Source: Triangularia verruculosa
Lineage: Eukaryota; Ascomycota; Sordariomycetes; Sordariales; Podosporaceae
Assembly (NCBI GenBank): GCA_033296885.1
Contig: MU863950.1
Span: 117,679-181,678, forward strand
DNA: 64,000 nucleotides
Direction: 5' to 3'
The translations under genes were made by a program, and so were the position numbers. The notes below the pieces were generated by a model. That model was given only the letters and a program-made list of their open reading frames with translations. It had not been told where the DNA came from and did no database searches. Every line of letters begins with the position of its first letter. Position 1 is the first letter of the stretch. Of the stretch, positions 21,307 through 31,062 are shown piece after piece.

Positions 21307-21422
21307 CACTCCAAGCTTCACATCGAACCACCATAACAATATCTTCTACATAAGATCACCACATCGAAAAAACCCACCATTTAGTTTTCGAGACACTCTG
21401 TCTCGCAGATCTCAAGTCAAAA

Positions 21423-24203
21423 ATGAACGCGAAAATGGAGTTTACTGACCGGGCCAAGAAGGCGCTGGAAGACGCCATGGTCCTGGCCGAACAGTACGCA
21501 CACTCGCAGCTGCTGCCAGTACACTTGGCGGTATCGCTCCTCGATCCCCTCCCCGACCAGAGCAAAGATCTTAAGAACGCGCCGCCAGGACCGACACAAA
21601 CCCTCCTCCGACAAGTCGTTGAGCGCGCCAATGGCGATCCTCAAATTTTCGACCGCGCTCTCAAGAAGATGCTCGTCCGCCTGCCGAGCCAAGATCCCCC
21701 ACCAGAGTCGGTCTCGATGGCTCCCTCCTTCAACAATGTCCTTCGCAAGGCCATGGATTTACAAAAGGTCCAGAAGGATACCTACATTGCAGTCGACCAT
21801 CTCATCCAAGCGCTCTCGGAAGATGCGAACATACAGGGCGCCTTGAAGGAGGCCAACATTCCCAAGCCGAAGCTGGTGCAGGAGGCCGTTCAGCAAATCC
21901 GCGGCACCAAGCGTGTCGACTCTCGCAATGCCGATACCGAGCAGGAGAACGAGAATCTCACAAAGTTCACCATCGACATGACCGCCATGGCCAGAGAGGG
22001 CAAGATGGATCCCGTCATTGGTCGTGAGGAAGAGATCCGCCGCGTCGTCCGCATTCTTTCTCGGCGCACAAAGAACAACCCGGTGCTCATCGGTGAGCCT
22101 GGTGTGGGCAAGACAACCGTCGTCGAGGGTCTTGCCCAGCGGATCGTCAACCACGATGTCCCCGACAATCTCGCGGCCTGCAAGCTGCTCTCCCTGGATG
22201 TTGGCGCGCTGGTCGCCGGCAGCAAGTACAGAGGCGAGTTCGAGGAGCGTATGAAGGGTGTTCTGAAGGAGATTCAGGAGTCCAAGGAGACGATTGTTCT
22301 CTTTGTCGACGAAATCCACCTTCTCATGGGTGCTGGTTCATCTGGCGAGGGTGGCATGGACGCCGCCAACTTGCTCAAGCCCATGCTTGCCAGAGGCCAG
22401 CTTCACTGCATTGGTGCCACCACTTTGGCTGAGTACCGCAAGTACATTGAGAAGGATGCCGCTTTCGAGCGTCGTTTCCAGCAGGTACTCGTCAAGGAGC
22501 CGACCATTCCCGAGACCATTTCCATTCTCCGTGGTCTCAAGGAGAAGTACGAGGTGCATCACGGTGTCAACATTGCCGATGCCGCCATTGTCGCCTCCGC
22601 CAACTTGGCTGCTCGGTACCTCACATCTCGTAGGCTTCCTGATTCAGCTGTCGATCTGATTGACGAGGCTGCTGCTGCAGTCCGCGTGGCTCGCGAGTCT
22701 CAGCCGGAGATTATTGATTCCCTTGAGCGTCGTCTGCGCCAGCTCAGGATTGAGATTCACGCCTTGTCCCGTGAGAAGGATGAGGCTTCTAAGACCCGTC
22801 TCGCCCAGGCCAGACAGGACGCCGAGAACGTCGAGGAGGAATTGAGACCGCTCCGCGAGAAGTATGAAAGAGAACGTCAGCGCGGCAAGGATATCCAGGA
22901 GGCCAAGTTGAAATTGGAGGCTCTCCGTGTCAAGGCCGAGGATGCCAGCAGAATGGGAGACCACAGCCGCGCTGCTGATCTTCAGTACTACGCCATTCCC
23001 GAACAAGAAGCTGTCATTAGACGCCTGGAGAAAGAGAAGGCGGCTGCTGATGCTGCCTTAAACGCCAGCGGCGGTGATTCGGGTGGCTCCATGATCACCG
23101 ACGTTGTCGGTCCCGATCAAATCAACGAAATCGTCGCCCGCTGGACTGGTATTCCCGTCACCCGCCTTAAGACTACCGAGCGGGAGAAGCTTCTGCACAT
23201 GGAGAAGGCTCTCGGTAAGATTGTGGTCGGCCAGAAGGAAGCTGTCGGGTCCGTGTCCAACGCCATCCGCTTGCAGCGCTCGGGTCTCAGCAACCCCAAC
23301 CAACCCCCGAGCTTCCTGTTCTGCGGTCCTTCAGGTACCGGTAAGACCCTTCTTACCAAGGCTCTTGCCGAGTTCTTGTTCGATGATCCAAAGGCAATGA
23401 TCCGCTTCGATATGTCTGAGTATCAGGAGCGTCACTCCCTGAGCCGCATGATTGGTGCTCCTCCCGGCTATGTTGGTCACGACGCTGGTGGCCAGCTTAC
23501 TGAGGCCCTTCGTCGCAAGCCCTTCTCTATTCTCCTGTTCGATGAGGTCGAGAAGGCTGCCAAGGAAGTCTTGACGGTTCTCCTTCAGCTCATGGACGAC
23601 GGTCGCATCACCGATGGCCAAGGTCGTGTTGTCGACGCCAAGAACTGCATCGTCGTCATGACCTCCAACCTGGGTGCCGAGTACCTCGCTCGTCCCAACG
23701 GCAAGGATGGCAAGATTGACCCAACAACTCGGGAGCTTGTCATGAACGCTCTCCGCAACTATTTCCTCCCCGAGTTCCTCAACCGTATCAACTCGATTGT
23801 CATCTTCAACCGTCTCACCCGCAAGGAGATCCGTCGCATTGTCGACCTTCGGATTGCTGAGATCCAGAAGCGTCTCCAGGACAACGACCGCAACGTTATC
23901 ATCAAGGTGTCCGAAGCGGCCAAGGACAAGTTGGGTGCCCAGGGCTATTCACCAGCCTATGGTGCCAGGCCGCTGCAGCGCTTGCTTGAGAAGGAGGTGC
24001 TCAACCGCCTGGCCATTCTCATCCTTCGCGGCAACATTCGTGACGGCGAGGTGGCTCGTGTCGACCTGGTGGACAACAGGGTTACTGTCCTTCCCAACCA
24101 CCAAGAGAGCGAGGCCTCGGATGAGGAGATGATGATTGACTCGGATGACGCTCTGGATGAGGTTGCCCCCGATTCAATGGACGAGGATCTCTACAATGAC
24201 TAG
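21423..24203 (+). CDS. hsp98: Hsp98/Hsp104 (ClpB) protein disaggregase
   Basis: An intronless frame of 926 residues from ATG 21423. Two AAA+ modules are clear. NBD1 has Walker A GEPGVGKT at about 224-231 and Walker B VLFVDEIH. NBD2 has GPSGTGKT at about 635-642 and ILLFDEVEKA, with pore loops KYRGEFEE and GYVGHDAGG. An N-terminal ClpN domain (FTDRAKKALEDAM) precedes them, and a coiled-coil M-domain (about 410-530) lies between. The acidic tail ends DEDLYND, as in cytosolic fungal Hsp104; there is no mitochondrial presequence, so it is not Hsp78. It extracts polypeptides from aggregates with Hsp70/Hsp40. The upstream HSE, STRE and CRE sites fit stress induction. Confidence 0.98.
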   Translation: MNAKMEFTDRAKKALEDAMVLAEQYAHSQLLPVHLAVSLLDPLPDQSKDLKNAPPGPTQTLLRQVVERANGDPQIFDRALKKMLVRLPSQDPPPESVSMAPSFNNVLRKAMDLQKVQKDTYIAVDHLIQALSEDANIQGALKEANIPKPKLVQEAVQQIRGTKRVDSRNADTEQENENLTKFTIDMTAMAREGKMDPVIGREEEIRRVVRILSRRTKNNPVLIGEPGVGKTTVVEGLAQRIVNHDVPDNLAACKLLSLDVGALVAGSKYRGEFEERMKGVLKEIQESKETIVLFVDEIHLLMGAGSSGEGGMDAANLLKPMLARGQLHCIGATTLAEYRKYIEKDAAFERRFQQVLVKEPTIPETISILRGLKEKYEVHHGVNIADAAIVASANLAARYLTSRRLPDSAVDLIDEAAAAVRVARESQPEIIDSLERRLRQLRIEIHALSREKDEASKTRLAQARQDAENVEEELRPLREKYERERQRGKDIQEAKLKLEALRVKAEDASRMGDHSRAADLQYYAIPEQEAVIRRLEKEKAAADAALNASGGDSGGSMITDVVGPDQINEIVARWTGIPVTRLKTTEREKLLHMEKALGKIVVGQKEAVGSVSNAIRLQRSGLSNPNQPPSFLFCGPSGTGKTLLTKALAEFLFDDPKAMIRFDMSEYQERHSLSRMIGAPPGYVGHDAGGQLTEALRRKPFSILLFDEVEKAAKEVLTVLLQLMDDGRITDGQGRVVDAKNCIVVMTSNLGAEYLARPNGKDGKIDPTTRELVMNALRNYFLPEFLNRINSIVIFNRLTRKEIRRIVDLRIAEIQKRLQDNDRNVIIKVSEAAKDKLGAQGYSPAYGARPLQRLLEKEVLNRLAILILRGNIRDGEVARVDLVDNRVTVLPNHQESEASDEEMMIDSDDALDEVAPDSMDEDLYND

Positions 24204-24714
24204 GAACTTCGTGGAGAGATTAAGAACGGAGGTGTAAAGGAGGATGATAACGAAATTGAAATGGATTAAGTAAAATCATGGCAATAATTATGACGGCGTT
24301 TTCGGAAGGTTATATCCTGGGTTATGGACTGATTAAGTATGGCCATAAAGAAGCCCGGGTTATGATAGGGAGGCATTCTGATGCATGGCATGTATTGCAT
24401 TAGCCAGTTGGCACAACAGGAAGGGTATTGTGTAGTTAGTGTATATTGATCAGAGATCAATACATGGTTGATATGAAATATCTCGTTAGTTTCCGTTTGT
24501 GATGCGTGAGATGATAACGAAAGATTGGAGCTCTGAGTTCAAATATGTATTTTCGGCCAGCAAAGTCTGCGCGGTATTCTATGGTCGTTTGTTTTCTTTC
24601 CATCAATCTCATATGCGGTCGTAATCGTAAATCGTTCCAGCCGTTTCTCTTCTTCATTAGTAACCCAACAACAAAACTGAACACCCCTGTTTTTTTTATT
24701 TTACCCAATTACTA
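24204..24714. other. convergent 3' spacer
   Basis: A 511-bp spacer between the converging hsp98 and CorA-like genes, presumably both 3' UTRs. I see no gene. Confidence 0.55.
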
Positions 24715-26442
24715 CTACACCTTGCCAACATCCCAAGTCCTCACCTTGCTCAGCGTCCTCTTCCGCATGGCCGTCATGATCTGCTGCTCCATGGCCTCGA
24801 TGCCCTTTTCGATGTCGGCGTCCTCGGTCTCGTACTTCTTGTCCCTCCTCCTGTCCCACACCCTCCATATCAGGACGATCAGGAGCGTCAGCGGGACCGT
24901 GATGACGAAGTAGATCCACAGCTGGGGGGAGACGACTTGGTTCTCCCGTTCTTCTCCTCCTGCTCCTCCAGAAGAAGAAGAGATGGGGCCGTTGTTGCGG
25001 GAGTAGTTGTTGTTGTCGTTGAAGTCGAAAAAGGTCATGCTGAAGACGGAGGCGAGGTAGGTGGCGGGGAGGAAGATGGCGCCGAGGAGGGAGAGGGTCT
25101 TCATGGAAGACGAGTCGCGCTTTGCGTTGTGGGCGAGCCGGCGCTGTTCGCCTGCCATTTTGAGGGAGAGTTTTGATTCCTTTTGGGCTATGATGTTGTA
25201 TAGCTAACGAATATTGTGAGTGTGCATGTTTCTTACCTAATGAAGAGAAACGGGGTGAACTTACAGCTGCTCTTTGGATTCCTAAACGCTCTAGCGTCGT
25301 GTGAGCGTAATTTTCGATACCGTTTAGCTTTGCCCGGTAGAATTCCAGCCTGGCGAGCATGCTCCTGTGGACCTTGGCCGTGTCGCCTTCCTCGCCTGCG
25401 TACCTCCCGCCTTTGCGGCTGGCAATGTCGTCCCAGAAGACGGTCATGCCCTCCCTCATGACGCGGACGATCTCGAGGTAGGCTTGCGGTCGCTTCCAGA
25501 GGACCTGGGAGTGGCACTCGACGAGGTCGCGGTTGATCTGGTCGAGGTCAACCATGTTGTCTTTGATGTACTGGGCTTCGTCCTCGAGCACTTCGTTTCT
25601 CATGGAGACGGCGTATTCGAGCTTCCGGAGCCACTCTCTGGCGTCTCGCTGTTTTTGGTCGTTTTTGGCGGAGAGGTCGTGGGAGAGGATGATGATGGGG
25701 AGGAGGAAGGGGTGGAGGACCTGGGCGGCGCATTCTTTGAGGTGCTTGATGGCGGTGAGCATGTCGGAGGAGGGGGTACCCTTTGCGAAGCCGGTGGTGA
25801 TGCCGGTGGAGAAGTCGTGGGAGAGCATGAGCTCCCAGCCGCGGGTGAGGCCCTTTTTGCGGACGTCGGATTTGCGGAAGATGATTTGGAGATTTGGGGG
25901 TGGGGAGGAGGAAGGGGGGAGGGCGGGGTCGAGGGAGGACCAGAAGAAGGGGCCGACGACCGAGGTGCTTTCGATGCCGCGGAAGGGGAGCTTCAAGGCG
26001 CGGACCATGAGTGTGTAGTTTGAGTGGGAGAGTGAGATGTAACTGGGGGTGAAGGTCTCGGGGTGTTTGGCGTTTTGCTGGAGGATGAGCCTTAAGCCGG
26101 AGACGAGGGTGACGCCGGGTTTGAGTTTGGGGGGTGCGAATGCGCCCTGGGGGAAGAGTTAGAATAGGGGTGATAATAAAGGAAAAGGGGGGAGGATTAG
26201 GTTACCTGGCGACGGCAAAAGTTTCCAAATTCATCTGGTAGTTCGTCTAGGCGGAAGCGGTGTTCTTCGCAGGTGTTGAACTCGGGGTCCTATATTGCAG
26301 GTTAGTCTTGGCGATGCTTTTCATGACTACCTACCTATGAGAAAACAACACATACCGTATAGTTGAAAATCTCCAAATAGCTCGTCGCCTCCTGCGCAAC
26401 CTTGCAGTCGGCAACATAAGTCTCAAACATATAGTCATCCAT
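24715..26442 (-). CDS. CorA-like membrane protein without the GMN motif
   Basis: Four exons, 26442-26356, 26289-26206, 26146-25265 and 25203-24715, encode 513 residues. All introns (66, 59 and 61 nt) are in phase 0. The C-terminal architecture is CorA-like: a long helical cytosolic part with basic LGIQRAALYNIIAQKES, then two transmembrane helices (LSLLGAIFLPATYLASVFSM and LWIYFVITVPLTLLIVLIW) and a basic/acidic tail. Where true CorA proteins have GMN after the first helix, this protein has SMTFFDF. A low-complexity N/S/G loop follows. Such CorA-like proteins are common in filamentous fungi and their transport activity is unproven. The start is the first ATG of MDDYMFETYVADC. The GMN-bearing paralogue is at 966-2891. 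Confidence 0.8.
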
Positions 26443-27802
26443 CTCGTCCCTGGTTCCGAAGCCCCTCTCTGTCCCTCGATATCTTTCCTCCGGCTCCGTT
26501 CCCTGTCCGGCTCTCTCCCGTCCTCAGATCCCCTTATTATCGTGTTGTGTTGTGGTTGCTGACCGCACTCCAATATCCACTTCACTTGTCGCTTTTATGT
26601 ACGCCGTGTAAAAAAGCCCGTTCCAGCCTAACGATAACCAAATAGAAAAAAGTCGCGTGTAAGTTGGGAAATGGTTTAGAAAACTCGCATCAAGAAAAAA
26701 ATCGGGATAAGCAACATCTAAACCCCCCCCAGCCCAGCGGCCCCCCATGTAAAATGCTGGTCAACCAACCCCATGCATCATGGCAGGCCGCCTACCGCCT
26801 CCAACTATGCACGTCGAAGCACCTCACATTTTCAAGCTCAACCTGCATCCAAGACAGCTCCTTTATTTTTGTCTGTCTGACCAATCGGTAAACTGCCCAA
26901 TCAGCCTCCTCTTCCCACTTTTACTTCACAAGACCTTCTTCCTACCTACATTTCATGATTTGTGTCTTCTTCTATCCCCATGTCTAGGATGACTGATGAT
27001 GAGTTGTACATAAACCCATCCACGCTGTCCCACCGTTGAACAAACCCGCCGAACGGGGCGGACCAGTGGTCTGGAATCATCCATCCACTCAGTTCCATTT
27101 GTGATGTTGTGTCCGATGCGGGGGGGGAAGCGGCACCCGCACCGGGGACCGAACCGCAACGGAAAATGTTCACGCAGCAGAAAATGTGAGGTGGCTGAGG
27201 TGGATTGGTTTCGGGAAAAGCGCTATGCCATTTCCAGAAAATTGAGTTCTCACCTTTTTTTCTCACCATCATTCATCGTTCTTTCTCACCTCACCCCCGC
27301 ATTTCAGCGTCGGTAATGTAAATATTTTGTGGGGGTCACACCTTTTGTGTGTTTTCAAATTCAAAGTTCGATCGAGACGCGTTGTTCGGAAAGCAACTCA
27401 CGATCCCCCCCACAGAGTAAACTCATCAGGTTGAAAGAAGCTTCCTAACCCTCAGGGATCACCCCTCAATTATGTATGTAGTCTAGCTTAAAACAAGGGT
27501 TAGTTCCCGCCTTGGTCAACAAGTGTGCAAGGGTCTTGATCCTTTTGGAGGAGGTTGGCTGTGGTCAGGAAATCTCAAGACGAAGACGAGGAGAAGTATG
27601 AAAAGTGAATGACAAATTTTGGAGGGCTGGAATATGAAACGCTTATATGTGCTCCAACGACAATGCTCGTTCGCTCGTTGAACCAAACGATATACTAAAT
27701 GAAAAAACGCCATCCAATGCAGCAGGTATCTTTCTATGCTTATACACTCCTAAAGTACATTTTATACATGGAACATCAAATTCATACAGCCATAATCCCC
27801 CG
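26443..27802. other. intergenic spacer
   Basis: Upstream DNA of the CorA-like gene and 3' flank of mrh4, both minus-strand. Only short low-complexity frames occur. I see no gene or clear regulatory motif. Confidence 0.5.
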
Positions 27803-29668
27803 CTAAATAAGCGCCTGTCCCATATACATGCTCTCCTTCACTTCCGCCACCACATCTCTCCTATCGTTCTTTCCTACCAGCACAATACCTCTTCCTCTCC
27901 TGCCCATTCTCCCTGCTCTGCCCAGACGGTGAATGAAATCGATTGTGGTATGGGGCACATCGTACAGCACCACATGTCTAACAGCCAAGGTATCGATACC
28001 TCTCGATGCCAAATCTGTCGCGACGATCACCTTGGTGTTAGGCAAGTGTCTCCTGCTCTTGATGAGCTGCGCCCTCTTCTCCGACTCCTCCTTGGTGATC
28101 TTGAGAGGCTCATTCGAGGTAAACGTAGCGAGCGCCTCCGCTTGGCGCTGGTCCGACGTGTCTCTGTGCAGCGCTACTGCGTCGATACCCTTGCTGATGA
28201 GATAGTCTGTCACTTCTTGTGTGCTGTCGCGCTCGTTGACGAAGACCATGATGCGCTTCACGTCAATCTCATCGGAACCAGCAGGACCGTCATGAGATGA
28301 CGCATCCTTGCCGATGGACCAAATGGCGTCGGCGCAAGCGAGGAGCTTGTTGTTCCTATAGGGATCCTTCGATACGTCAATCACACCGAGCTGTACACGG
28401 CGGGGGATGGCGTGGAGGTTGGGAGTAACAATTCGTTGCATGTTGGGGAAATGTGCGTGGAGATAGTTGTCGAGGCGTCGAGGAATAGTGGCAGAGCAGA
28501 GAACCATCTGCTTGAGCGAAGGCAACGAGCGATCAACGATCTTGCCCGTCTCGGGAGAGAAAGATCGATCAAAGAGAGAATCAGCCTCGTCGATGACAAG
28601 GTGGCATACTCGAGAGAGAATATTCGGGTCCCTCTCGGCAATTTTGGCGAGAATGTGAGGAGTAGAGATGATCATATCGATACCGCCATGGCTGTACAGA
28701 TTACGTTGGATCTTGGCGGGGTTGTAGTTGGCTGAAATAGGGCGGACCTTGAACTTGGCCACATGTGAGATGGATTTGGCAACCTTGTAGACCTGCTCGA
28801 CGAGTTCGGCTGTTGGAACCAGCACAATGGCACGAGGGCGAGCAGTGTTGGGATGTGGTTCGAACTTCTCAATCCACTCGGATGCTGGCGCACCGCCGCG
28901 CACCTCCTTTTCTTTTTGGAGACGCTCGTTGTACCTGGCGACGTTCTCATCCTCAGCCTCCTGTGTTCGGAGGGCATGAACAGTCGGCAACATGTATGCC
29001 AGCGTCTTGCCAGATCCGGTCTCGGCAGCCAAGAGGAACTCTTCCCTCTGCAACGCATCCTTGGTCTTTTTGCGTATCCGAAGCTCTTTAATTGGGTTCC
29101 CCAACATGGCCGAGATAGCAAGTTTTTGTACCGGTGTTGGTTTAATGTCCGTCATGCCCTTCAAAACCTCATTCTTGACCGCATCCTTCACCTCTTGCCT
29201 CAAGTCGAATTGGTCGAAAGATTCAATCTCGGTAAGACGTGTTTTTACGGCTTGCCGGAGGGAGTAAGGTACAGTCGAAAGGGCACGCTGCATTTTCAGT
29301 GCCTTGAAATCTCGCTCTTTGTCCCCCCTCTTATCATCCTTGGCTTTTCCATCATCGCGGCCTCGTGTTGATGCAACTTTTGGTGGGGATCGGGTGCGGT
29401 CGATGTTGGCTACTGTTCGGTTCATGCCCGCAAAGGGCCCGTCTGGTTTGTTTCGAGGTCTTTTGGCGGCATCACCACCCCTTCCAGGGGCTGATGAGGG
29501 GCCACGGGCAACTCTGTCGGAGAGCACCATGCGGGATGGCCGCTCTTGTCGCCTTGTCGCAAACGTTCTGTGAGCTTGCCATGGCTGCGCAGGCTCAAGA
29601 AGAGCCCTTGTTGGTGCCGATGCCGACCGGCAGATCAGACAGACCGATTCCCGCGCTCTCTTCCACAT
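27803..29668 (-). CDS. mrh4: mitochondrial DEAD-box RNA helicase Mrh4
   Basis: A single exon of 621 residues from ATG 29668. The basic, R/S/A-rich first ~40 residues (ending RTFATRRQ) look like a mitochondrial presequence. Helicase motifs appear in order: Q-motif KPTPVQKLAI near 177-186, Walker A AAETGSGKT near 214-222, PTAELV, DEAD at about 360-363 (VIDEADSLFDRSF), SAT, and motif VI HRLGRAGRMGRRG near the C-terminus. The diverged, insertion-bearing N-lobe and the presequence fit Mrh4, which assists assembly of the large mitochondrial ribosomal subunit. The gene lies head-to-head with the vacuolar transporter gene. Confidence 0.92.
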   Translation of the reverse strand: MWKRARESVCLICRSASAPTRALLEPAQPWQAHRTFATRRQERPSRMVLSDRVARGPSSAPGRGGDAAKRPRNKPDGPFAGMNRTVANIDRTRSPPKVASTRGRDDGKAKDDKRGDKERDFKALKMQRALSTVPYSLRQAVKTRLTEIESFDQFDLRQEVKDAVKNEVLKGMTDIKPTPVQKLAISAMLGNPIKELRIRKKTKDALQREEFLLAAETGSGKTLAYMLPTVHALRTQEAEDENVARYNERLQKEKEVRGGAPASEWIEKFEPHPNTARPRAIVLVPTAELVEQVYKVAKSISHVAKFKVRPISANYNPAKIQRNLYSHGGIDMIISTPHILAKIAERDPNILSRVCHLVIDEADSLFDRSFSPETGKIVDRSLPSLKQMVLCSATIPRRLDNYLHAHFPNMQRIVTPNLHAIPRRVQLGVIDVSKDPYRNNKLLACADAIWSIGKDASSHDGPAGSDEIDVKRIMVFVNERDSTQEVTDYLISKGIDAVALHRDTSDQRQAEALATFTSNEPLKITKEESEKRAQLIKSRRHLPNTKVIVATDLASRGIDTLAVRHVVLYDVPHTTIDFIHRLGRAGRMGRRGRGIVLVGKNDRRDVVAEVKESMYMGQALI

Positions 29669-31062
29669 TGTCGCAAAAACTGTGGTTACAAATACTGATT
29701 TGGCTGCAGGGTCTGATTCTCACAGCGCCCAAAAATTTGGGATGAATGCTGGATCGCATTGTTTCTGCCATCTTCTACCGCTCTTGCCCCTGTCCCTTGC
29801 TCTGACTAGCGCGCGTTTGGCGTGTAAATTAACCGCCAGACGCCGACCTGAACAGCGCGATCTTGAATATCCCCAATACCGTGATCATCTCTTGATGAGC
29901 TCTCATACTGAAGTTTCGGTCTGTTTATAGATATAAATTTCATCTGACGTAGTTCATGTCACCACTCGCGCCGAGACTCGAGAATCCCAAAAAGTGCGGG
30001 GTAATCTTGTAATACTTTGTTGAGGATCTGGTTTGAAAGCTGCATCTGCGATCTCCAACGAGCACCTAGCGGTTTCCCAACGTTGAGGGCTTGCATCTTA
30101 TCTTGATAAATTGACGGCTGAGGGGACTGACAACGTGTGACTGGCTGGACCGGAGATCATGGCTAAGGTTGCATGCATATTGTGGGGGACATAAGGAGGT
30201 TTTGAACAGTAATTAACAATACAGAGAGGAAATATTATAGTGTAGAGTCGCAACTGTCTCTGGAGGTCCATGCAGTTCATCTCAGGCAGACAGCGATGGA
30301 AGCCTTGATATCTCGAAGACGCTGGAATCTGTATGTCGTCCTTGTTCGGCAGGAGCATGTGCGGCAGTTGCTATCATTCGGGGTAATTGGCCAATGGGAG
30401 CACAGACAGCGTGGTAACCATCCTCTTGGCCGACCTCGTTCGATAAGATGATAAGCCGAGCTGTGTCAAACCTCGCGTCATAGCTTGTGCTTCAGAGACG
30501 CAAGAGGCTGTTCCTGCAAACTGGAAGGCCTGTCTTCCGCCTTGGAGGACCGGGTGCTCCACAGTGGGAACTATTGACAAACGACTCGCAGAACTGGGAG
30601 TTCCCTTTTGTCATGCGGCAAGCTTGCCGATGATGTCGTCTCCAGTCCATGTGCCTGATAGCTTGCCTGGAATCCTCTCGAACCTACCCCAACAGCAGGT
30701 CGCACAGCCGTTTCTCCTCCCTTGCAGTGCTTGAAGAGCCGTTTGCATTCGTTTGATCTCCAACGTTGTCCGATCGCCCATCGTCTTGTGGCTACGCCTT
30801 AGCATCCATCTCCAGCACCCCGCTATCTCCACCGAGCCTATCTGTAAGCTGAATCGTCGCCGGGCCAGACCCTGCTTTGCGACCGCCGCGCTGGTGACAT
30901 CCCCGCGACGGGCTTGCGAAAACACACGCAACACCAGCCCACGAATTTCTCGCTGGCTGACTGCTTGTTCCTCTTCTGTGTCTCTGAATCTTCTTTGATT
31001 TCCCTTGTTGTGACGTCCCGACAGAAGCCTGGAGCCTGGAGCGCCTCCTCCCACAAAACCAA
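29669..31062. other. divergent promoter region mrh4/avt1
   Basis: A 1.4-kb divergent spacer. Open frames here (for example 30611-31225) overlap the likely avt1 5' leader and show no family signature. I see no gene. Confidence 0.5.

Larger units (their letters stand above)
20284..21422. other. divergent intergenic region, hsp98 promoter
   Basis: This 1.1-kb divergent region contains the heat-shock, STRE and CRE-like sites of the Hsp98 gene (listed separately) and the promoter of the unidentified minus-strand gene. The 20418-20759 minus frame starts at TTG and is not credible. Confidence 0.6.

Noticed and set aside
25367..26023. 218-codon plus-strand frame opposite the CorA-like gene
   Set aside because: Its V/G/E-rich composition is the complement of the spliced minus-strand gene, which restores a coherent protein.
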